Shown here: positions 8,237 to 16,595 of the stretch, piece after piece
Numbering within the stretch: the stretch's first letter is position 1
How the letters are laid out: every line of letters starts with the position of its first letter
Assembly (NCBI GenBank): GCA_013178375.1
Contig: JABLXQ010000002.1
Coordinates: 1 to 64,000, forward strand
Direction of reading: 5' to 3'
Origin: Gammaproteobacteria bacterium
GTDB taxonomy: Bacteria > Pseudomonadota > Gammaproteobacteria > Pseudomonadales > Ketobacteraceae
DNA: 64,000 nucleotides
Translations under genes and position numbers: made by a program
The notes under the pieces: generated by a model
What the model was told of the DNA's origin: nothing
Database searches by the model: none
What the model saw: the letters and a program-made list of their open reading frames with translations, nothing else

Positions 8237-10018
8237 TCAGCGCTGTTCAAAGGCTCTGGACAAATCCTGCCGCACGCCCTCGATCAGCTGGTTGCGCGGT
8301 TTCATGCGCGAGAATGTGTGATCGGTCTTGTCGATATGGGTGACCGCTATTTTGTGAGTGTGGATTAGCTTGCGGGCGTAATGGCCGCCTTCCTGCGTCA
8401 GCAGATGGTAGCCGGGGTCGCCGGAGGAAATGAAAAAACTCAGGGAGCGGTTGGCACCGAGCAGCGCAGCCAGTTGCTGGCCCAGCAGTGTCGCCGGTTT
8501 CCGGCTCAGTATTTCACCCAGCAACTTCATGGCCGTGGTCGCTTTCTTGACGGTCTGCTCCATCACCATTTTGAAAATGAAAGCGTAATCGACTTTTCCG
8601 CTCAGCAGTTTCAGCCAGCGCCGCCAGTCACGCGCGGACGCTTTGTAGTGATTCACCTCCCACAGTTCCTGCTTGAGATTCTGCGTGAGCAGCAGCGTCA
8701 CCCCTTCCACCCATTTGAACGTCAGCGGATTGATGGAAATGACATGCCTGATCGAGCTGTCGTCGCGTAGTTCGACGCCGGCATGGAAGGCGGTGTAGGC
8801 ACCGGAACACAGGCCGGTCAGGGCAAAGCTCGTCAGTTTCCAGGTGGATTTCAGGTATTGCAGCGCTGCCGCAGTATCGCCAACGGCATTGTCCGGGTAG
8901 GGATGGTTTTCCTTTTCACCCTGCCGCACCACGCTGTCGCCAATGTTTTCAATGTCGATGCGGAAACAGTTGAATCCGTGCTGCGCCAGATGCCGTGCCA
9001 GCGTGACATACAGCCGCCCTGGTCCCACGTGATGCACCGAACCGGAGTTCAGCAGCAGCACCGTCGGCTTGCCCTGGGGCTGCTCGCCAGCGAAGGTCAG
9101 AATGCCGAACAGGTGCTGGTCGGTGCCGAAATGGCAGACGGTTTCGGTGAGTGCGCTAGCGCCATCCGGTGAAGGAATCAGCATGTGGGAAGCGGGCGCT
9201 GCAGCAGGATTGGTGCTGGCAGCGGGCTCGCAGGCGTCGCTGTGATCCTTCACCCAGCTGACGATGCCGGCGATGGCCTGGTGTGGCACCACATTCAGTT
9301 CCAGCCGCGCCATCATGTCGGCGTAACCGGGCAGTACCAGTTGATCGGTGGCGATGCCGCGCGCGCTTAGCGCATTTTGCATGTCGGTGTTCGGTGAGAG
9401 GTCGTCCCGCGCAACTACCAGCGCGCCGCGTTTTGCCGCCACGGGTTTGTCGAGCAGGGTGAGCGCGCGTACCTCCGCTTCCGTGTCGGCGGTAATCAGG
9501 AAGCCGCCGCTTTCCAGAATGGTGTCATCGTCCGTGTCCGCATTGTCGTTGGTGGCGGTGGCGGCGGCTTTCAGTTCGCGAATGTACTGCCGGCCGCTGA
9601 TAACGGGGTTCCACAGCACCAGCAGATCCGGTTCCAGCAGCGGTGATGTCATGGCGGCGAGCGAGGCGCCGATCCGCACGCCGATCAGGCAGCAGCGCTG
9701 GTGTCCGCTCAGGGCTTGCGCGCAGGCGGCGGCACTTGCCACATCCTGCTGCCAGCGCGTCAGGCGATCCGCTTCAATTTCACCGCCGGCCGAATCGCCG
9801 GTGCCATGATAATCAAACCGCAGCGCACTGATGCCGGCCCGCGCCAGCTGATCGCACAGATGGCGCATGGAGCGATGGCTGTGGGTGTATTCAAAACCCA
9901 TGGGTGCACACACCACCGCCACCAGATCGCGCGGCTGCGCTGTGTCACAAGTGTGGTACCAGCCAAACAGCGTGGGATCACCCGCAGGGAAATACAGCGG
10001 TTGACGCTTGATTGTCAT
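8237..10018 (-). CDS. tandem alpha/beta-hydrolase protein, last gene of the aminoacyl-carrier operon
   Basis: A 593-residue fusion of two alpha/beta-hydrolase domains. Domain 1 (about 1-260) has the oxyanion region VVCAPMGFEYTHSHRSMRHL and FDYHGTGDS, but the nucleophile elbow reads GVRIG (113-117), with Arg where Ser or Cys should be. Domain 2 (about 290-590) has LLLNSGSVHHVGPGR, IENIGDS and an elbow GLCSG (402-406) with Cys404 as likely nucleophile; DKTDHTFS near the end supplies a His. Paired hydrolases of this kind (one with an Arg elbow, one with Cys) are known next to exosortase-type polysaccharide clusters. Here they are fused and sit 45 bp after the GH2 gene. Role: possibly thioester or ester cleavage or transfer. 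The start at 10018 has an ACAGG ahead of it. Confidence 0.78.
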   Translation of the reverse strand: MTIKRQPLYFPAGDPTLFGWYHTCDTAQPRDLVAVVCAPMGFEYTHSHRSMRHLCDQLARAGISALRFDYHGTGDSAGGEIEADRLTRWQQDVASAAACAQALSGHQRCCLIGVRIGASLAAMTSPLLEPDLLVLWNPVISGRQYIRELKAAATATNDNADTDDDTILESGGFLITADTEAEVRALTLLDKPVAAKRGALVVARDDLSPNTDMQNALSARGIATDQLVLPGYADMMARLELNVVPHQAIAGIVSWVKDHSDACEPAASTNPAAAPASHMLIPSPDGASALTETVCHFGTDQHLFGILTFAGEQPQGKPTVLLLNSGSVHHVGPGRLYVTLARHLAQHGFNCFRIDIENIGDSVVRQGEKENHPYPDNAVGDTAAALQYLKSTWKLTSFALTGLCSGAYTAFHAGVELRDDSSIRHVISINPLTFKWVEGVTLLLTQNLKQELWEVNHYKASARDWRRWLKLLSGKVDYAFIFKMVMEQTVKKATTAMKLLGEILSRKPATLLGQQLAALLGANRSLSFFISSGDPGYHLLTQEGGHYARKLIHTHKIAVTHIDKTDHTFSRMKPRNQLIEGVRQDLSRAFEQR

Positions 10019-10063
10019 ATTGCCTGTCCATTGCAATGAAATGAGTTGAAGCGGGGCATGGTA

Positions 10064-12592
10064 TCAGCGGTCCCGTAGCGTGACGGATTCCCACAGATTC
10101 AGTGCGCCCAGATAAGCCTTGAATTTTTTGGCGGCGGCGTGGGCTGGCCGGAACCGGATCTGGTAATGCCGGCCAGGCACGACGTGAAAGTGATCGGCGT
10201 CGGGCACGTAGTCGGTGCCGGTAAAAGTCACGTCCTGCAGCAGCGCGTCGGCTGACAGGGTCAGTTCCACGCCACCTTCCGCCAGCGCGGTGACCGTTGT
10301 GTGAATCTGGTGCGGTTCCACCATTGCTGCGATTTTTCGCAATGGCATATAGACATCCTCGGCAACAACCTGGCCTGAACCGGATGCAATCAGCCGGCAA
10401 TAAATCGTGTCGTGCCCGGCTGGGCCGAAACGATAGGCGTAGTTGCAATCGGTGAAGTGGCCGACGATTTCATCCACCGACAATTCTGCCACCGAACGTG
10501 GTGCAAGCGTGCGGGTCAGCCTTCGCTCCAGGGTTTTCACCTTGCCGTGCTGCAGCAGGCCCAGCTCGATGTCGGCTTCGAACGCGTCGGCGGAATCGTT
10601 GCACAGCTGCAGCCTGATGCCGTCCAGACCATCATCGGTGATCAGGATGGCCCGCGGTGCCCAGGCCCGGCGCACATAATGCCACGCGGCTTTCGGGCGG
10701 TTCTCGCTGTCGATGATGCCCCAGCCCGCGCCCGGCCACAGATCCTGGTAAAACCAGATCAGGCCGCCGGCGCTGGGATTGTTGGCCCGCCGCCATTCCG
10801 CAAAGGTGCGCAGCATGACTTCGCCGGAGACAGCGCGCGACAGGGCGTAATACCGCTCCGGATTTTCACTGCGCAACTGGATCGGATCGAGCTGAAAAAT
10901 TTCGCGCAGATAGAAATCGCGGATGTCTTCAAAGTCGTAGCCGGAACCGGCGTCGCGGGCGACCCGAGCCTTCCAGCGCGGATGGTGCGGTGCCAGCAGT
11001 TTGCCGTCCAGCAGCAGGGCCATGGTGTCCGGTTCGGGCACGTTGGCAATGCCCAGGCATTCGGAGGCAAATTTGACGCCGGCATGTTTGGCATCGCTGA
11101 GCGGGCGGCGATAGGCACCGACGCCGTAATAATGGGAAATGCCGGTGCCGACATGGAATGGCAGCGCGCCTTCGGACGGCGAATTGCGAAACCAGGGAAT
11201 GCCGGCATGCAATTGCGCGCACAGTTGCGGCAGTTCTTCGGCAAAAAACGGGTTGGTCCATTCCGAAGCCGGCAGGCCCATCATGGCCGCCTGCTGTTCG
11301 ATTTCGCTGCCGGCACAATAGGCGGCGACGCAGACATGTTTCTGCAGCAGGTCAAGTTGCTGGCGGGTTTCGCGCACAATGCTGGCGTGAAAATCCGGAT
11401 CGGCAACCGGGTAGTCCATGTTGGCGAACATGAAATCCTGCCACACCAGAATGCCGAGTTCGTCGCAGAGCCGGAAAAACGCGTCCTGCTCATAGGTCAT
11501 GGTGCCGCCGATGCGCAGCATGTTGATATTCGCGTCGCGGGCCAGCTGTAATTTCTGGCGCAGGGATTCGTCGCTGCCAGCCAGCGACAGGATGTCGTTG
11601 ACGGTCCAGCAGGCGCCACGGCAGAACACGGGCACGCCATTGATGATGAATTCCACGGCGCCACCGCTGCGGTTGACCTGCACGCTTTTGAAACCGATGC
11701 GGCCGCAATCGATGGTGATGACGCTGGTGCCGATACTGATTTCAAGCCGGCACGGCAGCAACGGTTGCCCGCCATGGGTGTTGGGCCACCAGAGTGGCGC
11801 GTTTGGAATTTCGCAGCGGCCGCTGATTGCGTGCGCCTGTCCGTTGCAGGTCATATCCAGTGCATGACGGTGCTCACCCACCACCAGCGTGGCGGCGGTG
11901 GGTGTTTCCTGCAGTGCCTGGATGTGTGCATGCACGCTGACAACCCCGGTGGTTCCGTCCAGCCGTGTCTGCAGGTCCAGCGCTGTGACGTCGACTGTGG
12001 CCACTGTTTCCAGTTGCACCGGGCGCCAGGGGCCAACAGGCTCAATGGGGGGTGTCCAGGCGGGAATGCGGCCCAGCAGCGTGGTGCGGAACCAGCGCAG
12101 GTTCTGGTGCTGTACCAGCGCGGTTTTCCAGCGCGGACGTGGCCGCTTGAGTTCGAGTGCCGTTTCCAGCGCGCGAAAGCGGATGACCAGCGTATTGGAT
12201 TCCTGCAACTGCCCGGTGACATCCACCACATCGCTGCAGAACATGTTGCTGGTGGAGAGCAGTGGAATTCCGTTGAGCCACACCTCGGCCAGAGTGGCCA
12301 GACCTTCAAAGCGCAGACGGTGACACACGCTCTGGCTGCCGCGACCTGCGGGTGCCGCAAAGGTCACGCGGTACCACCAGTCGCGGCGATCATAGTTGCC
12401 AGGTTCGTTCAGGTCAGGGTGGAGACTGCTTGCCAGGGTGCCGGGAACGCTGGCATCCCGCCACTGCAGTGCGGCTGCAGCCAGTTGTTCGAAACCGATG
12501 CTGTCTGCGGCGGTGTCGGCAAGTTGCCAGCCTGTCCGCAGTTCGTCCACATGGTGTGAGCTGATGGCTCGGCTGCAGATCGGGTTCGTCAT
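10064..12592 (-). CDS. glycoside hydrolase family 2 protein, beta-mannosidase-like, cytosolic
   Basis: An 842-residue GH2 protein closest in pattern to beta-mannosidases. Order: sugar-binding jelly roll (about 20-200, with YDRRDWWYRVTF and LRFEGLATLAEVWLNG), immunoglobulin-like domain, then a TIM barrel (about 330-650) with NMLRIGGTMTYEQDAFFRLCDELGILVWQDF. The likely acid/base Glu lies in CAGSEIEQ and the nucleophile in FASECLG. There is no signal peptide, so it acts in the cytoplasm. It is the fifth gene of the operon: the DUF1839 stop and this ATG are separated by 2 bp, so translation is coupled. In this context its substrate is probably a glycoside or glycoconjugate made or recycled by the pathway rather than plant mannan. 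Confidence 0.85.
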   Translation of the reverse strand: MTNPICSRAISSHHVDELRTGWQLADTAADSIGFEQLAAAALQWRDASVPGTLASSLHPDLNEPGNYDRRDWWYRVTFAAPAGRGSQSVCHRLRFEGLATLAEVWLNGIPLLSTSNMFCSDVVDVTGQLQESNTLVIRFRALETALELKRPRPRWKTALVQHQNLRWFRTTLLGRIPAWTPPIEPVGPWRPVQLETVATVDVTALDLQTRLDGTTGVVSVHAHIQALQETPTAATLVVGEHRHALDMTCNGQAHAISGRCEIPNAPLWWPNTHGGQPLLPCRLEISIGTSVITIDCGRIGFKSVQVNRSGGAVEFIINGVPVFCRGACWTVNDILSLAGSDESLRQKLQLARDANINMLRIGGTMTYEQDAFFRLCDELGILVWQDFMFANMDYPVADPDFHASIVRETRQQLDLLQKHVCVAAYCAGSEIEQQAAMMGLPASEWTNPFFAEELPQLCAQLHAGIPWFRNSPSEGALPFHVGTGISHYYGVGAYRRPLSDAKHAGVKFASECLGIANVPEPDTMALLLDGKLLAPHHPRWKARVARDAGSGYDFEDIRDFYLREIFQLDPIQLRSENPERYYALSRAVSGEVMLRTFAEWRRANNPSAGGLIWFYQDLWPGAGWGIIDSENRPKAAWHYVRRAWAPRAILITDDGLDGIRLQLCNDSADAFEADIELGLLQHGKVKTLERRLTRTLAPRSVAELSVDEIVGHFTDCNYAYRFGPAGHDTIYCRLIASGSGQVVAEDVYMPLRKIAAMVEPHQIHTTVTALAEGGVELTLSADALLQDVTFTGTDYVPDADHFHVVPGRHYQIRFRPAHAAAKKFKAYLGALNLWESVTLRDR

Positions 12593-12594
12593 CG

Positions 12595-13566
12595 TCAGCG
12601 GTTGAAGCGCAGGTTCAGCGCTGCCATTCCTTTTTCCCAGGCGGCGCCCATGTTGTCGATGGGGGTCAGGTCCAGCGGTTTTTTGCGGGCCATCGCGCGC
12701 GCCAGCTGGAACTGGAACGCCTTGGCGCCTTGCGAGATCTCGGCAAAGGCCGCTGTGGCCGGCGCGACGCCATCGATGCCCTGATCCTGCAGCCACTGGG
12801 TGTAGGTCTGGGCCAGTTCGAAACAGGCGCCGTACTGACGCAGCGTGGCGAACGAATATTTGTGGAACAGGCTGATATCGGACTGCATCAGCCAGTCGAT
12901 GTCTTGGGCAAAGCGCACCTTGAAGGCGGTGAACGGATTGCTGCGCGGAATCAGCGGCAGCTGATGCTTCAGCACCGCCAGCGACGCCTCCAGCAGCGCC
13001 TGGCCGTGCAGGCCACCGTCGTGGAAACGCGCAAATTCCACGTAGGGTGGCAGCATGCGCGGATGCACCAGGCCGTCCAGCTGGAAAATCTGGGTGAAGT
13101 CGTCGCCCTGCAGTTCGAAATAGCCCTGGTTGTGGAAATAACCCAGGCGCCGGTTGGCGCGGTCGATCAGGTTCACGGCGACAGTGGTTTTCACATGATC
13201 GAGCTGGTACGCGGTGCCGGCGGTATCCGGCAGATACCAGGAGTCCAGTTCCACCAGCACCGGTTTGCCGGCGCCGACCTGTTCCTCGACATGGTCGATG
13301 ACCGGGCGCCAGATGGCGAGTTCCTGGATTTCGATGCCGTACAGTGTCTGCAGGTCATGGTGGGAAAACTTGAAGAAGGTCCACTGATCGCCTTCGAAAC
13401 CAATGCCCAGGGTGAACGGCAGTGCGGCAACGGGCTCGAAACCATTGGCGTGGATCAGCTCGATCAGCAGATCCACGTAGCAATTGGTTTCCGCCCACAC
13501 CCGGTCCGGACCATGAATGGCATGGCGTCGATAGGTCGCCGGGTCCAGTGTCAGTATCTGTTTCAT
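12595..13566 (-). CDS. DUF1839 family protein, candidate aminoacyl-carrier acyltransferase
   Basis: A 323-residue DUF1839 protein. No function is established for the family as far as I know. Visible features are TNCYVDLLIELIHANG (Cys29), GIGFEGDQWTFFKF, GKPVLVELDSWYLP, LDHVKTTVAVN (His124) and GYFHNQGYFEL (Asn146). A Cys at the start of a helix, then a PVLVxxDxxYLP segment and a His heading a strand, is the arrangement of papain-like enzymes and closely recalls the N-terminal domain of BtrH. BtrH moves an aminoacyl chain from a carrier protein to an aminoglycoside. Its ATG overlaps the ligase TGA (ATGA), so the pair is coupled. The transfer role is my inference; the family assignment is more secure. 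Confidence 0.8.
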   Translation of the reverse strand: MKQILTLDPATYRRHAIHGPDRVWAETNCYVDLLIELIHANGFEPVAALPFTLGIGFEGDQWTFFKFSHHDLQTLYGIEIQELAIWRPVIDHVEEQVGAGKPVLVELDSWYLPDTAGTAYQLDHVKTTVAVNLIDRANRRLGYFHNQGYFELQGDDFTQIFQLDGLVHPRMLPPYVEFARFHDGGLHGQALLEASLAVLKHQLPLIPRSNPFTAFKVRFAQDIDWLMQSDISLFHKYSFATLRQYGACFELAQTYTQWLQDQGIDGVAPATAAFAEISQGAKAFQFQLARAMARKKPLDLTPIDNMGAAWEKGMAALNLRFNR

Positions 13567-14489
13567 GACAGGTCCAGCAGTTTGCGTACCGATTCCGGCC
13601 ACTGGCTGATGTTCAGACCATGATGCTTGAACAGCGCCAGACAGATCCGCTCCAGGCCAAAGCCCATGCAGGCTGTGTGCGCGACGGCACCATCGGCGCT
13701 GTTGATCTTGAACACGCTGCCGAAGTGATCCAGGTGATAGTTGCAGGAGGTGATCGCAGTCGGTTTCTCTTCCGAGCAGATCGGAATCACCAGTTCGAAT
13801 TTCAGGTGCTGGTCGCGCTGGGTGGCTTTCATCTGGCGGCCACCGCGGCCGAAGAACGGATCGTTGGCGACGACAGGCTGCACATCCAGGCCGATGGATT
13901 TCAGGATGCGCTGCGCATTTTCGAGCCAGAAATCGCGGTGTGCCAGTGCTTGCTCCGGTGTGCCGAGGCGCACGAATTCCCGCATGCGGAACGATTGCAT
14001 GCGCGCCGGATCGTCCGACGGTTCGTGGCGGAACACAAAGGATTTCAGATCCACCAGACGGCCGCCTTCGGGCAGGGTGCCGGTGGCCGACGGATACAGC
14101 GGATAGCAGGCTGCCGGTGCCAGCATGACTTCGGTGGCATCCAGATCGTGGGCCCAGTCACCGCAGCACTGGAATTTGTGCAGCAACTCGGCATGTTCCG
14201 GCTCGCGGCCCATGAAGCTGTGCACCGAGCCCATCAGATCGGGAAAATTGTAGATGTGGTCGGTTTGGGCGTAGTGCTGGCGGTTGAACACGGGCGGGAA
14301 GCGCACGACTTCCGGTTTCATGTCGCGGGTCTGCCGTGTCACATACTGTTCGAACTGGTCGATGACGTTCTCGAAGGTGCCCGAGCGTCCGTACACGCCC
14401 TTGACGCCGGACGGGATGAGCAGCTTCGCATCGAACAGCTGGTTCAGATAGCGTTGATAGGATTCTTGCAGCGCGTCGGTGGTGGACAT
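13563..14489 (-). CDS. amino acid:[carrier protein] ligase (atypical SerRS-like)
   Basis: A 308-residue class II aminoacyl-tRNA synthetase-like catalytic domain without any tRNA-binding domain. Motif 2 is FVFRHE (Arg154, Glu156) and motif 3 is GFGLERI (Arg281). Cys128, Glu171 and Cys274 lie where the active-site zinc ligands sit in atypical SerRS and in the amino acid:[carrier protein] ligases described from Bradyrhizobium and Agrobacterium. Those enzymes adenylate a small amino acid (Gly or Ala) and load it onto the phosphopantetheine of a small carrier protein. The carrier gene is two genes upstream, which fits. The start has GGGAG inside the end of the preceding gene. Confidence 0.9.
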   Translation of the reverse strand: MSTTDALQESYQRYLNQLFDAKLLIPSGVKGVYGRSGTFENVIDQFEQYVTRQTRDMKPEVVRFPPVFNRQHYAQTDHIYNFPDLMGSVHSFMGREPEHAELLHKFQCCGDWAHDLDATEVMLAPAACYPLYPSATGTLPEGGRLVDLKSFVFRHEPSDDPARMQSFRMREFVRLGTPEQALAHRDFWLENAQRILKSIGLDVQPVVANDPFFGRGGRQMKATQRDQHLKFELVIPICSEEKPTAITSCNYHLDHFGSVFKINSADGAVAHTACMGFGLERICLALFKHHGLNISQWPESVRKLLDLS

Positions 14490-14495
14490 GGCAAA

Positions 14496-15683
14496 TCAAT
14501 CTCCCTTTTGCATGATCTGGATCGCGGAACTCTGACCGAGGATGCGATCGTTGTTTACCATGAGTGCTGCGCCGTAAGCATCACGAAGCTGGCGGTTCAG
14601 GCTCAGTTTGGAATCGTTGCGGTAGCTGGCGATGCCGCAGATCATCATCGCCTTGGTGAGAACTTCGATCACCAGTTCGGATGTGCGGATCTTGAGGTTG
14701 CTCACGCGCAGGTTGAAGCCGTAATCGGAAAATGCGGCGTCATCGGTGTCCAGCAGCCGCTGGTGATAATCGGCAACGCATTGCTGCACGCCCGCGCGCA
14801 TGGAAAACAGTACGGCGTCCAGTTCTGCCAGACGCAGCGCCGTCGGCGGCAGTGTGCCGGGATTCTTGCGCGCTTCGGCACGCACTGATGCGCGGGCCTT
14901 GTTCATCGCGCTTTGCGCCAGGCCCAGCCACAGCGAACTCCACACGATGTGCGAAAAGGGTTGTTGTGTCTTGCGGTGGATGTCGGCGTAGGGGCCGGGA
15001 AATACCTGCTTGGCCGCGCCGCGTGAACGCAGGGTGTAACCGTTACTGCAGGTGCCACGGAAGCCCATGGTGTCCCAGCCGGAGATTTCTTCCAGAGTGC
15101 AATCCTGTTTCCGCACCAGTACCACGGACTGGTCGTTGCGGCCTGCGTCCGGCGAGCGGCGGCAGGTGACCAGAATGGCGTCGGCAGTGGCGCCGTAGGA
15201 AATCACCGGTGCCTGCTTGTCCAGCGTGAAGGTGTCGCCTTCGATGCTGACGGCGCAGATGCTCGAACGCACATCGCCGCCAATGCCCATTTCCGTGGTG
15301 GCGGATGCGATCAGCAACTGGTGCTCGACGATTTCGCGGGCGTAGGCGCGGAACGAATCGTCCTGCAGGGTGTGGTGCACGATGCAGGCGACCTGGATCT
15401 GGTGCATGGCGTAGATCATGGCACTGGAGGCGCAGTAATGGGCCAGCGCTTCGCAGATTTTGGACTGGTCGGCAATGGACAGCCCCATGCCGCCGAGTTC
15501 GACGGGTATGTAGGAGCTCAGCAGCTTCTCGGCTTTCAGCGCAGCGAAAGCCTCGTGCGGAAAGCGTGCGTCGCGATCGACGTCATCGGCATTGGGGGCG
15601 ATGATTTCGCGGCCGATGGTGTGAATCCGTTCCAGTAATTTGTCGAGATCAGGGTGGAGCTGGGGGGTTGACGCTGCGTGCAT
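14496..15683 (-). CDS. acyl-CoA dehydrogenase-like flavoprotein
   Basis: A 395-residue acyl-CoA dehydrogenase-fold protein. N-terminal helical part (LSSYIPVELGGMGLSIADQ), middle beta domain with SATTEMGIGGDVRSS (flavin contact) and DTMGFRGTCSNGYTL, C-terminal helical domain ending NRQLRDAYGAAL. The usual C-terminal catalytic I-x-E-G-T motif is not seen; the sequence there is NNDRILGQSSA, so the catalytic base is uncertain. Between a carrier protein gene and an aminoacyl-carrier ligase, the likely substrate is an aminoacyl thioester on the carrier, oxidised at C-alpha/C-beta or to an imine. Carrier-bound prolyl oxidases of antibiotic pathways have this fold. It lies 6 bp before the ligase and 35 bp after the carrier. 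Confidence 0.85.
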   Translation of the reverse strand: MHAASTPQLHPDLDKLLERIHTIGREIIAPNADDVDRDARFPHEAFAALKAEKLLSSYIPVELGGMGLSIADQSKICEALAHYCASSAMIYAMHQIQVACIVHHTLQDDSFRAYAREIVEHQLLIASATTEMGIGGDVRSSICAVSIEGDTFTLDKQAPVISYGATADAILVTCRRSPDAGRNDQSVVLVRKQDCTLEEISGWDTMGFRGTCSNGYTLRSRGAAKQVFPGPYADIHRKTQQPFSHIVWSSLWLGLAQSAMNKARASVRAEARKNPGTLPPTALRLAELDAVLFSMRAGVQQCVADYHQRLLDTDDAAFSDYGFNLRVSNLKIRTSELVIEVLTKAMMICGIASYRNDSKLSLNRQLRDAYGAALMVNNDRILGQSSAIQIMQKGD

Positions 15684-15718
15684 GCCTTTATCTCCAAGGG
15701 CCTAACGTTGAGTGGTGA

Positions 15719-15958
15719 TTAGCCCACCAATTCTTCCACGGCCTCGCACAGTGCCTGAATGCTGCCAAAGGTTTTCCGGCCAAGCATGTGATCGGGGAAT
15801 TCGATATCGAATTGATCCTCAATCGCCAGCATCAGGTTGACCGTGGTCAACGAGGTCAGGCCGGCGTCATAGAGATCGCTTGCATCGCTCAGGGTGTTGA
15901 TGTCAGTCGTAAGACGGGCATGCTGGGCAAGGATGGCCCTGATTTTTTCCGCAATCAT
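15719..15958 (-). CDS. aminoacyl carrier protein (79 aa)
   Basis: A small acidic four-helix carrier protein of 79 residues. Ser36 in DAGLTSLTTVNLML is the predicted 4'-phosphopantetheine site; the GLTSL context differs from the DSLD of fatty-acid AcpP but matches the carriers that pair with amino acid:[carrier protein] ligases. The second helix continues AIEDQFDIEFPDHML, as in acyl carrier proteins. Start ATG 15958 with AGGA ahead is preferred over the longer frame. It is the first gene of the six-gene operon. No phosphopantetheinyl transferase is encoded nearby, so a housekeeping enzyme must prime it. Confidence 0.88.
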   Translation of the reverse strand: MIAEKIRAILAQHARLTTDINTLSDASDLYDAGLTSLTTVNLMLAIEDQFDIEFPDHMLGRKTFGSIQALCEAVEELVG

Positions 15959-16554
15959 ATTCAGTTCCTGTGTCACTACATCTTGGAAGCATGCACGGGT
16001 GTGCCGCTTTTTACGTTGGTGGCCGTCAATGAGAATGTTTTCCAAACGAACCGGGTGGCTGCGTCATTTCCAGCAGCGCGGCTGCTTCCCAACAGTGCTT
16101 TCCGGCAGGCGGGGGAACCCCATCCTGGAGCACAATAAAGTTGAGTTGTGTTATCAACTATAGATGCCAGAAATTTGCGTGCACGAGTGTGACAGGCAGA
16201 TGACTGGCCGACGGGAATTTGACCGCCCCATTTGGAGCGCACAATAGTATCAGCTTACGTGCTCGTGCGCTCGCCTGTAATCCTGTTCCCAAGTATTCAA
16301 TATTGTGGAAAACGCGGATTTTGTCGTCACTTTGACATTTTATGTCCGCGCGTTGCGCCCGTTCGTGGTGCGATCGCATGTGCATGCGGCAAGCCTGTGT
16401 GCTGACGCATTCGATTGCGCTGCCATCCGTGATTCCGTTTCACCTTTTTTCTGGCAGTGACGATGCGTGACGGCCGGTTTCCACGGACCGGAATTCGGGA
16501 TGCGGTGACGATGGCGTCGGGCCCTAAGCGGCTTTCTTGGGCAGGGCTGTTATA
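15959..16554. other. 596-bp intergenic region between the carrier-protein operon and imuA
   Basis: No gene is supported here: all open frames lack a ribosome-binding site and family resemblance. It must hold the promoter of the six-gene operon (leftward) and, at its right end, the SOS promoter. Weak inverted repeats are present: AGTTGA/TCAACT around 16139-16160, and GCACGAG/CTCGTGC near 16182 and 16262. I cannot place promoter boxes for the leftward operon with confidence. Confidence 0.5.
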
Positions 16555-16570
16555 CTGTATATAATTACAG
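16555..16570 (+). promoter_or_regulatory. LexA (SOS) box before imuA
   Basis: CTGTATATAATTACAG matches the gammaproteobacterial LexA consensus CTGT-N8-ACAG exactly, with an AT core and flanking TA on each side extending the palindrome. It lies 25 bp before the imuA ATG, over the expected promoter, so LexA bound here would silence imuA-imuB-dnaE2 until DNA damage. Confidence 0.92.
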
Positions 16571-16595
16571 TATTTTCCGCTTGAGAAACCTGTCC

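Noticed and set aside
12730-14888. Long plus-strand frames opposite the DUF1839, ligase and dehydrogenase genes
   Set aside because: The minus strand carries clear aaRS and dehydrogenase motifs with overlapping start/stop codons; the plus frames have no motifs.
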